DNA of 19,651 bases, taken from NCBI RefSeq assembly GCF_937958535.1, contig NZ_CALGNQ010000207.1, forward strand, positions 1 through 19,651, in the 5' to 3' direction. Source of the stretch: an uncultured Georgenia sp. GTDB lineage: Bacteria > Actinomycetota > Actinomycetes > Actinomycetales > Actinomycetaceae. How positions within the stretch are numbered: position 1 is the first letter of the stretch; every line of letters begins with the position of its first letter. A model generated the notes under the pieces. It was given only the letters and a program-made list of their open reading frames with translations, did no database searches and was not told the origin of the DNA. A program made the position numbers and the translations under genes. Shown piece by piece: positions 1 through 6,672 of this stretch.

Positions 1-192
1 AGCTCTCGGCGGGAACTGGGCTCTCGGCGAGAACTGGACTATCGGTGGGAACTGAGCTCTCGGTGGGAAGTGGGCTGTCGGTGGGAAGTGAGCTCTCGGC
101 GGGAAGTGGGCTGTCGGCGGGAAGTGAGCTCTCGGCGGGAAGTGGGCTGTCGGCGGGAAGTGAGCTCTCGGCGGGAAGTGGGCTCTCGGCGG
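1..192. repeat. 18-bp tandem minisatellite, about 10.7 copies
   Basis: The units lie head to tail with no spacers. Two alternating forms, agctctcggcgggaagtg and ggctgtcggcgggaagtg, give a higher-order period of 36 bp. Copies at 1-54 are the most diverged (aactg instead of aagtg, cgag and ctatcggt variants), while copies at 91-180 are almost perfect A/B/A/B/A. That pattern suggests recent expansion inside an older array. The last partial copy (181-192) stops 7 bp before the stop codon of the minus-strand MupG-like gene. The array begins at base 1, so it probably continues outside the window. The unit length is a multiple of three and some frames stay open (SELSAGSGLSAG-like on plus, TSRRELTSRR-like on minus). 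I see no start signal or domain that would make it a gene. A PolyA-like repeat, VNTR or transcription-end element are the options; function is unknown. Confidence 0.93.
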
Positions 193-198
193 CCGGGG

Positions 199-1269
199 TC
201 AGCGGAGGCGGAGGCGGACGTGCTGGCCCGGGCCGATGCGTGTGATGAGGTCGAGGTCGGCGGCGACGACGTGACCGACGACGTTGACCGTCGCGTCGGC
301 GGGCAGGTCTCGGCGCTGGACCGCGATCTCGCCCTTGTAGCGCCCGGCGGCGTCGTTGTCGACGGTCACCGAGCCGAACGCGCGCCCGACCGTGGCGGTG
401 GGCGGGATCGAGACGTCGGCGAGGGCGGAACGGGCCCCCTCCAGCCGCACCATCGCCGCGGCATCGTCGGTGCGGTTGCGGTCGACGACGGCGAGCCGGG
501 CCACCACCTCCTCGGGTACCGGCGCGGTGAGCTCGACCTCCAGCTCGACGAGGTCCTCCTGCACCCAGGCCCGCCAGGCCCGACGGGTGCGTTCGGACAG
601 CGACGGGTCGCCGACGAAGACGTCGTCCACGCCGAGCCTGCGCAGGTCGATGGCCGCGGCGACCGGGTGGGTGTCGCGGTGGCGCTCCAGGGTCGGCAGC
701 CCGAAGCCGAGCGGGATGCGGCGCACGCCGTCGCCCGGCACCCACGCCTGCACGGTGAGGCCGAGCTCGTGGAACATCCGGGTCTGGGCGAGGAGGAACT
801 CGTCCGACAGCCCGGTGTACGGCTTGGGGTAGAAGTTGTGCGAGATCCCGATGCCCTCGGTCCGCATCCCCATCCCCACGAGTCGCTCGAAGTCTCCCGG
901 GGTGGCGGTCGAGGCGTTGAACCAGACCGGGATCGAGCGGGAGAGCGCGACGATCTCCTCCTCGCTCAGCCCGTAGTCGACCCGCAGGGCGGTGACGCCC
1001 CAGTCCCGCATGGTCCCCGCGGTGGTGACGTCCAGGCCGACGGCGGCCAGCGAGGGGCCGGAGATGTCGACGACAAGCCCGAGCCCGGCGTCCCGCGCCA
1101 GCGCGCCGACCCGCTGCATCCGTGCCCGGAAGTCGCCCTCCGGCTCCTCCGGCACGTGCAGTGAGCCGAAGAGCATGGTGAAGCCGTCGTCCCGGGCGGT
1201 GGCGCACATCCGCTCGGCGACGTCGAGGTGCCGGAAGTAGGCCGACAGACCGAATGTCGCGGTGCTCAT
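199..1269 (-). CDS. MupG/DUF871 family protein (putative 6-phospho-N-acetylmuramidase)
   Basis: The 356-residue product matches the two-domain DUF871 family. An N-terminal TIM-barrel (about residues 4-238) starts TATFGLSAYF and carries the hallmark HNFYPKPYTGLS (144-155) and GLPTLERHR (190-198). A C-terminal cyclophilin-like beta domain follows (about 243-356). Characterised members (MupG of Staphylococcus aureus) hydrolyse the MurNAc-6-phosphate-GlcNAc disaccharide in the cytoplasm during cell-wall recycling. The substrate here is inferred from the family only, since no PTS, MurQ or other sugar gene is in the window. Length is normal. The ATG start has a good ribosome site, GGAGG at 1277-1281 with a 7-nt gap, and overlaps the GNAT stop in an ATGA, so the gene is translationally coupled to its upstream neighbour. 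The stop lies 7 bp from the 18-bp tandem repeat array. Confidence 0.88.
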   Translation of the reverse strand: MSTATFGLSAYFRHLDVAERMCATARDDGFTMLFGSLHVPEEPEGDFRARMQRVGALARDAGLGLVVDISGPSLAAVGLDVTTAGTMRDWGVTALRVDYGLSEEEIVALSRSIPVWFNASTATPGDFERLVGMGMRTEGIGISHNFYPKPYTGLSDEFLLAQTRMFHELGLTVQAWVPGDGVRRIPLGFGLPTLERHRDTHPVAAAIDLRRLGVDDVFVGDPSLSERTRRAWRAWVQEDLVELEVELTAPVPEEVVARLAVVDRNRTDDAAAMVRLEGARSALADVSIPPTATVGRAFGSVTVDNDAAGRYKGEIAVQRRDLPADATVNVVGHVVAADLDLITRIGPGQHVRLRLR

Positions 1270-1811
1270 CGGGGGTCCTCCAGAGGCAGGCGGTAGACGC
1301 TGAGCCGCTCTGCGGTGCCGTCCGCGAGCGCCTCCGGGTCCCAGTCCGCGAGCCAGTCGCGGTCGGGCACCCGGACGAAGCCGTAGCGTCGGTAGAGCCG
1401 CTGCGCGTCCGTCATCGCGGGCATCGAGGAGAGCACGAGGGCGATGTGGCCGCCGGCCCGCGCCCGCTCCTCGGCGGCCCGCAGCAGTGCCTCGGCCACC
1501 CCGCGGCGCCGGTGGTCGGGCGAGACGCCGAGCATGCGGATCTCGAGCTCGCCGGGCAGGGCCACCTCGGCGTGCGAGGTACCGGCCTCCACGAGCGTGA
1601 GCCCGCCGAGCACCTCCTCGCCGTCGTACGCGGCGAGCACGGCGACGACGTCGGGGAGCCGGCCCGCGACGTCCCGCAGCACCTCGACGTACGGGTCGTC
1701 GGCAGGGAGGAGCGCGTCGCGGACGTAGGCGGCGGCGACGGCCGCGCCCAGACGCTCAGCGTCCTCGGGACGCACGTCACGGACGACGACGGTCCCGGTG
1801 GTCGCGGTCAC
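1266..1811 (-). CDS. GNAT family N-acetyltransferase
   Basis: The 181-residue protein has the GNAT fold signatures. It opens with a beta1-like strand VVVRDVRPEDAE (8-18). Motif A follows, with LEIRMLGVSPDHRRRGVAEALL around 89-110, in which RRRGVA is the R/Q-x-x-G-x-A acetyl-CoA pyrophosphate loop. The motif-B tail is AQRLYRRYGFVRVPDR (136-151). Such enzymes transfer an acetyl group from acetyl-CoA to an amine; the acceptor cannot be told from sequence. The GTG start overlaps the ligA stop as GTGA, and its own stop overlaps the next gene's ATG, so it is the middle gene of a coupled ligA-GNAT-mupG run. I see no strong ribosome site before the GTG, consistent with re-initiation after ligA. Being between DNA ligase and a cell-wall-recycling-type protein gives no clear functional hint. 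Confidence 0.85.
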   Translation of the reverse strand: MTATTGTVVVRDVRPEDAERLGAAVAAAYVRDALLPADDPYVEVLRDVAGRLPDVVAVLAAYDGEEVLGGLTLVEAGTSHAEVALPGELEIRMLGVSPDHRRRGVAEALLRAAEERARAGGHIALVLSSMPAMTDAQRLYRRYGFVRVPDRDWLADWDPEALADGTAERLSVYRLPLEDPR

Positions 1812-4210
1812 GCGGCGCCGCCGTCGTCCACCAGGTCGGCGACGGCCTCCGGCCCACCGGCGAGGAGCGCCTCGAAGCCGGCCTCGTCGAGGATCGGGCG
1901 GCCGAGCTCGCGGGCGCGGGTCTCCTTGCTGCCTGCGTTCTCACCGACGACGACGAAGTCGGTCTTCTTCGACACCGAGCCGGAGGCCTTGCCGCCGCGG
2001 GCGATGATCGCCTCCTTGGCGCTGTCCCGGGAGTAGTTCTCCAGCGACCCGGTGACGACGACGGTGAGCCCCTCGAGTGTGCGCGGCACCGAGTCGTCGC
2101 GCTCGTCGGCCATCCGCACCCCGGCCGCCCGCCACGCCTCGATGACCTCCAGGTGCCAGTTCGGCTCCTCCCCCGGCCCGGGCTCGGCGAACCAGTCCTT
2201 GACCGCCTCGGCGATCGTCGGGCCGACGCCGTCGACGGCGGCGAGCTCCTCGACCGTCGCGCTGCGGATCGCGTCGATGGACCCGAACTCGGTGGCCAGC
2301 GCCCGGGCCGCGGTGGGTCCGACGTGGCGGATGGACAGGGCGACGAGCACCCGCCACAGCGGCTGGGTCTTGGCCTTCTCCAGCTCGGTGAGCATCCGCT
2401 CGAGGTTCTTCGACGGCTTCGTGGGCACCCGGACGGTGCCGTCGGCGTTCCGCTGCTCCTTGGTCCAGAAGGCGCGCACGCAGCGCCAGTCGCCGGTCTC
2501 CTCGCCGCGGACCGTCTTCGGCTGCCAGACCCACACGTCGCGCAGGTCCTCGGCGGTGAGGTCGAAGAGCTGGGCCTCGGAGGTGAGCGGGGGCTGCTGC
2601 ACGGGGGGCAGCCCGAGGGCGATGAGCTCCTCCTCCGAGGGCAGCTCCTGGCCCTCGGCGAGCCGGACGGTGCCGGTCTCGGTCTCGATGGCGTGGCCGC
2701 TCGCTAGCGCCGCGAGGGCAGCCGGCCGCCGGGCATCGGGGTTGGTCAGCGCGAGGGCCGCCTCCTCCCCGAGCGCCTCGATGTCGAGGGCGCCGCGGGA
2801 GGCGATGAACTCCACGCGCGCGGCGAGCTGGGCCGGGCAGTGCTCGGCGTTGGGACAGCGCAGGTCGACGTCGGACTCCTTGGCCGGCGCCAGCGGGGCG
2901 CCGCAGGAGGGGCACTCGGTGGGCATGACGAACTCGCGCTCGGTGCCGTCGCGCAGGTCGACGACGGGGGCGACGATCTCGGGGATGACGTCGCCGGCCT
3001 TGCGCAGGACGACCGTGTCCCCGATCCGCACCCCCTTGCGCTTGACCTCGTTGGCGTTGTGGAGGGTGGCCATCGCCACCGTCGATCCGGCGACGAGGAC
3101 CGGCTCCATCACCCCGTAGGGCGTGACGCGGCCGGTGCGGCCGACGTTGACCCGGATGTCCAGGAGCTTGGTGGTGACCTCCTCGGGCGGGTACTTGTAC
3201 GCCACCGCCCAGCGCGGCACCCGGGAGGTGGCGCCGAGCTGGCGCTGGAGGGCGAAGTCGTCGACCTTGACGACGATGCCGTCGATCTCGTGGACGCCGT
3301 CGTGCCGGTGCTCACCGTGGTAGGCGATGAGCTCTTCCAGCTCCGCCTCGCTGGTCACCCGCCGCGTGTGCGGCGAGACAGGCAGCCCCCACGCGGCGAG
3401 GAGGTCGTACATGGCGTGCTGGGTGGTGGGCCGCTCCTCCGGCGGGACCTCCCCCCAGTCGATGGCACCCACGCCGTGGGCGATCATGTCGAGCTTCCGG
3501 GCGGCGGTGACCCGGGGGTCCTTCTGCCGCAGCGACCCCGCGGCAGAGTTGCGCGGGTTGGCGTAGGGCGGCTTGCCGGCAGCGACCAGCGAGGCGTTGA
3601 GCTCCTCGAAGGCGGCCACCGGGAAGAACACCTCCCCGCGGACCTCGATGAAGTCCGGCACCGCCGGGCCGGTGAGAGTGGTGGGCACGGAGTCGATGGT
3701 GCGGACGTTGAGGGTGACGTCCTCCCCCACCCGTCCGTCGCCGCGGGTGGCGGCCCGCACGAGGCGGCCGTGCTCGTAGCTGAGGTTGACGGCGAGCCCG
3801 TCGATCTTGAGCTCGGCGGTGAAGGCGACGTCGGTGCGGCCGATCTCGCGCTGGACCCGTGCGACCCACTCGGCCAGCTCCTCCAGGGAGAAGACGTCCT
3901 CCAGGCTCATCATCTGCTGGCGGTGCTCGACGATGCCGAACTCGGTGGAGTACGTGCCGCCGACGCGCTGGGTGGGTGAGTCGGGGGTGCGCAGGTCGGG
4001 GTGCTCCTCCTCGAGCTGCTCGAGCTCCCGGAAGAGGGCGTCGAACTCGGCGTCGGAGATCGTCGGCGCATCGCGCACGTAGTAGGCGAACTGGGCGGCC
4101 TCGACCCGCTCGGCGAGCTCGGCCCACCGCTCACGCGCCTCGGGCGGTGCCTCGGGCGGGACGTCGGCGGTGGTGACGGGGAGGTCGGCTGCGTCGTCGT
4201 GGGTGCTCAC
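1808..4210 (-). CDS. ligA: NAD+-dependent DNA ligase LigA
   Basis: This essential ligase seals nicks in DNA using NAD+ in replication and repair. The 800-residue product shows the full architecture. Domain Ia (about 25-90) contains YYVRDAPTISDAEFDALFREL. The adenylation domain has the catalytic lysine in ELKIDG (K135) and later motifs EVRGEVFFP and IDGIVVKVDD. An OB fold lies around 345-415. The Cys4 zinc finger is CPSC...RCPNAEHC (C433, C436, C452, C458). A helix-hairpin-helix region (about 610-675) includes VDGVGPTIAEAV, and the C-terminal BRCT domain (about 709-785) starts RTLEGLTVVVTGSL. It is longer than the usual 670-690 residues because of two inserts after the zinc finger, about 488-542 and 558-600. 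GTG is the start; 38 bp separate it from the divergent DUF2087 gene. It heads the run ligA-GNAT-mupG. Confidence 0.97.
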   Translation of the reverse strand: MSTHDDAADLPVTTADVPPEAPPEARERWAELAERVEAAQFAYYVRDAPTISDAEFDALFRELEQLEEEHPDLRTPDSPTQRVGGTYSTEFGIVEHRQQMMSLEDVFSLEELAEWVARVQREIGRTDVAFTAELKIDGLAVNLSYEHGRLVRAATRGDGRVGEDVTLNVRTIDSVPTTLTGPAVPDFIEVRGEVFFPVAAFEELNASLVAAGKPPYANPRNSAAGSLRQKDPRVTAARKLDMIAHGVGAIDWGEVPPEERPTTQHAMYDLLAAWGLPVSPHTRRVTSEAELEELIAYHGEHRHDGVHEIDGIVVKVDDFALQRQLGATSRVPRWAVAYKYPPEEVTTKLLDIRVNVGRTGRVTPYGVMEPVLVAGSTVAMATLHNANEVKRKGVRIGDTVVLRKAGDVIPEIVAPVVDLRDGTEREFVMPTECPSCGAPLAPAKESDVDLRCPNAEHCPAQLAARVEFIASRGALDIEALGEEAALALTNPDARRPAALAALASGHAIETETGTVRLAEGQELPSEEELIALGLPPVQQPPLTSEAQLFDLTAEDLRDVWVWQPKTVRGEETGDWRCVRAFWTKEQRNADGTVRVPTKPSKNLERMLTELEKAKTQPLWRVLVALSIRHVGPTAARALATEFGSIDAIRSATVEELAAVDGVGPTIAEAVKDWFAEPGPGEEPNWHLEVIEAWRAAGVRMADERDDSVPRTLEGLTVVVTGSLENYSRDSAKEAIIARGGKASGSVSKKTDFVVVGENAGSKETRARELGRPILDEAGFEALLAGGPEAVADLVDDGGAA

Positions 4211-4248
4211 GGTCGAATCATGCCTGGCGCCACCGACGCGGGCATAGC

Positions 4249-4818
4249 ATGGCGGGCGTGGCGGAGGAGGGCGTGGAGCACACCGGACAGGGGCCCGACT
4301 GGCGCCCGCTCGTGGCGGCCCTGGCCAACCCGCACGCCCGCCGGCTGTGGGCGCAGGTCGTGCTCGGGGCCGAGCCCGAGGAGGTCGGCGCGGGGATGGG
4401 GGCGTCGCGCAGGCGGCGTGCGGTGGCCGCGCTGGTGGACGCCGGCCTGCTCGCGGAGGTCGACGGCCGGCTCGTCGAACGCAGCGACACCCTCGGCCGG
4501 CTCCTCGCCGCCGCCGGGCGTCCGCGTCCGCGGGGGCCGGAGCGGTTCCTCACGGGCAGCGGCGAGATCGACCGCTACCCGGTGGACGACGGCGAGCGGC
4601 GTGCGCTGCTCGAGCTGGTCGTGACACAGGTGCTGGAACCGGAGGAGGTGGTCTCCGAGGCCGAGCTCGGGTAGCGGCTGCGGCGGTTCTCCGCGGACAC
4701 CGCGACGCTGCGGCGGTACCTCGTGGAGGAGGAGCTCCTCGAGCGCACCCGGTCGGGGTCGGAGTACGCGCGCGTCCGTGACGACGACGGAGCCGCGGCC
4801 GGCGACCCGTCGACCTGA
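4249..4818 (+). pseudogene. DUF2087-domain regulator-like gene interrupted by an in-frame TAG
   Basis: From ATG 4249 the frame runs 141 codons to TAG at 4672-4674. The same frame then continues, open and with G or C at almost every third position, to TGA at 4816-4818, for a 189-codon total. Residues about 15-75 look like an ArsR-like winged helix (LANPHARRLWAQVVLG...RRRRAVAALVDAGLL). Next comes the start of a DUF2087 domain, ERFLTGSGEIDRYPVDDGERRALL. The domain's most conserved end, RLRRFSADTATLRRYLVEEE and then LLERTRSGSEYARV, is encoded only beyond the TAG. A single C-to-T or G-to-T change from CAG or GAG would create the stop. The gene may therefore be a recent nonsense pseudogene, a read-through gene, or carry a sequencing error. 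The 141-residue product would lack about 40% of the DUF2087 domain. It is divergent from ligA. The function of DUF2087 proteins is largely uncharacterised; a DNA-binding role is inferred from the winged-helix part. Confidence 0.82.
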
Positions 4819-4838
4819 CGCCCCGGCGTCCCCACGCC

Positions 4839-4850
4839 CGCGACGTCGCG
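4839..4850. other. 12-bp perfect palindrome in a convergent gap
   Basis: The palindrome cgcgacgtcgcg lies in the 114-bp gap between the DUF2087 gene end (4818) and the convergent MerR/HEAT gene end (4933). It is short and made of CG-rich words that are common in this genome, so a transcription-end role is only possible. No stronger stem-loop with a T-run is visible in this gap. Confidence 0.25.
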
Positions 4851-4932
4851 ACGGACAGGCGCAGCCGCGGCGCTCACCGCGAGCCGCCGGACGGGTCGTG
4901 AGCCCGGCCCGCCTGGGCACCACCGGCCCACC

Positions 4933-5931
4933 TCAGGCGCCCCCGCGCTCGAGCACCGCGCGGGCGGTGAGCCAGACCGCGGGGTCCGGGTCGGCGGCCA
5001 GGTCGGTGAGCGCCCGGCGCGCCGCCGCGCCCGGCACCTCGGTGAGCGCCTGGGCGAGACGTCGCCGGACCTCGACACCCGCGCCGGGTCCTGCCTGCCG
5101 GAGGAGCTCGGCCACCACCTGCTCGGCCACGTCCTCATCGGTGGCCAGGCTGCCGAGCAGCTCGGCGGCCTCGACGTCGCACCGTCCGTCGGCCGCCATC
5201 CGGGCCAGCTCCGGCACGGCCGCCCGCTGCCCCCGCGCCCCGAGCGCCAGCGCGGCGCGGCTGCGGACGACGTCGTCGGGGTCGGAGAGCGCCTCCGCGA
5301 GGAGCGCGGCTGCCGCGTCCCCTGGGATGTCGGCGACCGCCTCCACGGCCCGCCGGCGCACGTCCACCTGCGGCGCACGAAGGCCCTCGGCGAGGGAGGT
5401 CGTCGCCGCCTCCCCCGCCCGGGCCAGCGCCCAGCGCAGCGCACCGGCGAGGTTCGGCTCGGTCTCGGCGACCACCGCCCGGGCCAGCACCGCCGCGGGT
5501 GGCTGTGCGGCGCCGCCCTCGGCGAGCACCGTCCGCTGCCGGAGCGCGGGCGGTGCGGCGTCGAGGGTGCGGAGCAGCCGGACGATGCGCAGGACGTCGC
5601 GCCAGTCGTCCGGCTCGGTGGCGGCGACCCACTGGAGGCGGTCGAGCAGCTCCTCCTCCTGGGCGATGCGCTGCCGGGTCCGCGCGACGAGGTCGGCGAC
5701 GAGTGCGGCGGGGGCGAACCCCGGCTCTTCGAGGGCGCGCCGGACCTCGGCCAGCGACAGCCCGAGCGAGCGCAGGCACTCGATGTGGAAGATGCGGCGG
5801 ATGTCCGCCTCGGTGTACTCGCGGTAACCCGCGGCGGTGCGGCCCGTGGGCCGCACCAGCCCCTGCGCCTCGTAGTGGCGCAGCATCCGGGCGCTCACAT
5901 CGGAGCGCCGGGCGACCTCGCCGATCAGCAC
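4933..5931 (-). CDS. MerR-family regulator with HEAT-repeat C-terminal half
   Basis: The 332-residue protein begins VLIGEVARRSDVSARMLRHY, a canonical MerR winged helix (1-70) with GRTAAGYREY (30-39) in the wing. A dimerisation helix follows (about 75-105), then an alanine/leucine-rich region (about 145-332) of HEAT-like helical hairpins such as VDVRRRAVEAVADIPGDAAA and DDVVRSRAALALGARGQ. The usual MerR effector part is short (metal loop or drug pocket); here it is replaced by a protein-interaction solenoid. The CueR-type metal cysteines are absent; only C52 and C251 occur. The GTG start at 5931 was chosen because the MerR domain begins exactly there; the frame is open far upstream but that part is shadow sequence. 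The start overlaps the stop of the upstream HEAT gene by 7 bp, so the two are co-translated. The dyad promoter at 6620-6650 is its likely target. The signal sensed is unknown. Confidence 0.9.
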   Translation of the reverse strand: MLIGEVARRSDVSARMLRHYEAQGLVRPTGRTAAGYREYTEADIRRIFHIECLRSLGLSLAEVRRALEEPGFAPAALVADLVARTRQRIAQEEELLDRLQWVAATEPDDWRDVLRIVRLLRTLDAAPPALRQRTVLAEGGAAQPPAAVLARAVVAETEPNLAGALRWALARAGEAATTSLAEGLRAPQVDVRRRAVEAVADIPGDAAAALLAEALSDPDDVVRSRAALALGARGQRAAVPELARMAADGRCDVEAAELLGSLATDEDVAEQVVAELLRQAGPGAGVEVRRRLAQALTEVPGAAARRALTDLAADPDPAVWLTARAVLERGGA

Positions 5932-6596
5932 GGCGGCTCCGCGGGCGCCGGGGCGGCGTTGGTGAGCACCACTCGCGTGGCCTCGTCGCGGGCGAGGTCC
6001 AGGGCGCTGTCGGGGTCGTGCCGGAGCTGCTCGGTCATCCGGGCGTGGGCCCGCACGTCCGGGTCCGCGGCGCGCGCCGCCTCCTCCAGGAACGGGACCG
6101 CCGCGTCGCCGAGCGCGACGAGCGCCCGGCTCAGGCTGAGCCGGGTGTCGCGGTCGCCGCGCCCCAGCTCCTGCGCCAGCTGTGCTGCCAGTGCGGCCTC
6201 CTCCCCGGGCGGGACCAGGACGACGGCGGCCCGCCAGGCACTGCGGGCGACGTCGTCGTCCGCATCGTGCACCAGGTCGGCCACCGCGGGCCAGGCCGTC
6301 GGGTCCCCGATCTTCGACAGGGTGTGCAGCGCCTGGCTGCGCGCCTGGGCCCGGGCCGCGCCGAGCTCGAGGAGGAGCAGCGGGACGGTGACCGGTGCCG
6401 GGTGCCGGGTGAGCGCCCAGGTGAGCATGTCCCGGACGAAGAAGTCCGGCTCGGTGCCGCACCGCTGGACCAGTGGCTCGACGAGCGTCGGGGCGGGGCC
6501 GGTGCCGGCGGCGAGCGCCGCCCGCAGCCGGGCCGAGGGGTCGGGGTGGGACAGCGCCGCGCGCAGGGCGGACGGGTCGCGTCGGGTCGGGTGCAT
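5925..6596 (-). CDS. HEAT-repeat protein co-encoded with the MerR/HEAT regulator
   Basis: The 223-residue product is all-helical and contains successive HEAT-like pairs: ALRAALSHPDPSARLRAALAAG, EPDFFVRDMLTWALTRHP, RAQARSQALHTLSKIGDP, DDVARSAWRAAVVLVP, RDTRLSLSRALVALGDAAVP and DPDVRAHARMTEQL. Tryptophan and charged residues punctuate the turns. There is no catalytic motif, signal peptide or membrane helix, so it is probably a cytoplasmic binding scaffold. ATG 6596 is preferred over an in-frame GTG at 6605 because the strong ribosome site AAGGAGGT (reverse complement of 6603-6610) sits 6 nt before the ATG. It is first in a two-gene operon with the MerR/HEAT gene, which it overlaps by 7 bp. From memory, proteins containing EPDFFVRDMLTWALTRHP are common in actinobacteria beside MerR genes, but I know of no experimental function. 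Confidence 0.88.
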   Translation of the reverse strand: MHPTRRDPSALRAALSHPDPSARLRAALAAGTGPAPTLVEPLVQRCGTEPDFFVRDMLTWALTRHPAPVTVPLLLLELGAARAQARSQALHTLSKIGDPTAWPAVADLVHDADDDVARSAWRAAVVLVPPGEEAALAAQLAQELGRGDRDTRLSLSRALVALGDAAVPFLEEAARAADPDVRAHARMTEQLRHDPDSALDLARDEATRVVLTNAAPAPAEPPC

Positions 6597-6619
6597 GGCG
6601 ACCACCTCCTTCGTCGGGC

Positions 6620-6650
6620 AGTCAAGACCTTGTCAGCGTGTCAAGGTCAA
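6620..6650 (-). promoter_or_regulatory. MerR-type promoter and operator of the HEAT/MerR operon
   Basis: On the minus strand a -35 element TTGACC (6645-6650) and a -10-like TTGACT (6620-6625) are separated by exactly 19 bp, the over-long spacing typical of MerR-controlled promoters. The spacer plus flank carries a perfect dyad, GACCTTG (6642-6648 read on minus), 9 nt, CAAGGTC (6626-6632). Transcription would start near 6613, leaving a leader of about 17 nt that holds only the ribosome site before ATG 6596. Autoregulation by the MerR/HEAT protein is inferred. The -10 hexamer departs from TAnnnT at its second base, as expected for a promoter that needs activation. Confidence 0.8.
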
Positions 6651-6672
6651 GCGCCACCGACATCGGACCAGC

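Noticed and set aside
1..192. CRISPR array.
   Set aside because: Units are 18 bp and contiguous, with no spacers and no dyad repeat. This is a tandem minisatellite.
45..245. Small repetitive protein (SELSAGSGLSAG-like) encoded by the tandem repeat.
   Set aside because: It has no ribosome site and no domain; it simply reads the 18-bp unit in one frame. Kept only as a repeat unless sequence to the left shows a gene.
4933..5931. Copper-responsive CueR-type role for the MerR protein because of the neighbouring copper pump.
   Set aside because: The paired metal-binding cysteines of CueR are absent, the C-terminal half is HEAT-like, its dyad lies at its own operon, and the pump has a CsoR-like box instead.
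6597..6672. Terminator for copB formed by the dyad at 6626-6648.
   Set aside because: The dyad sits exactly between a -35 and -10 with MerR spacing, which explains it better as an operator. It could still slow polymerase but nothing shows it.
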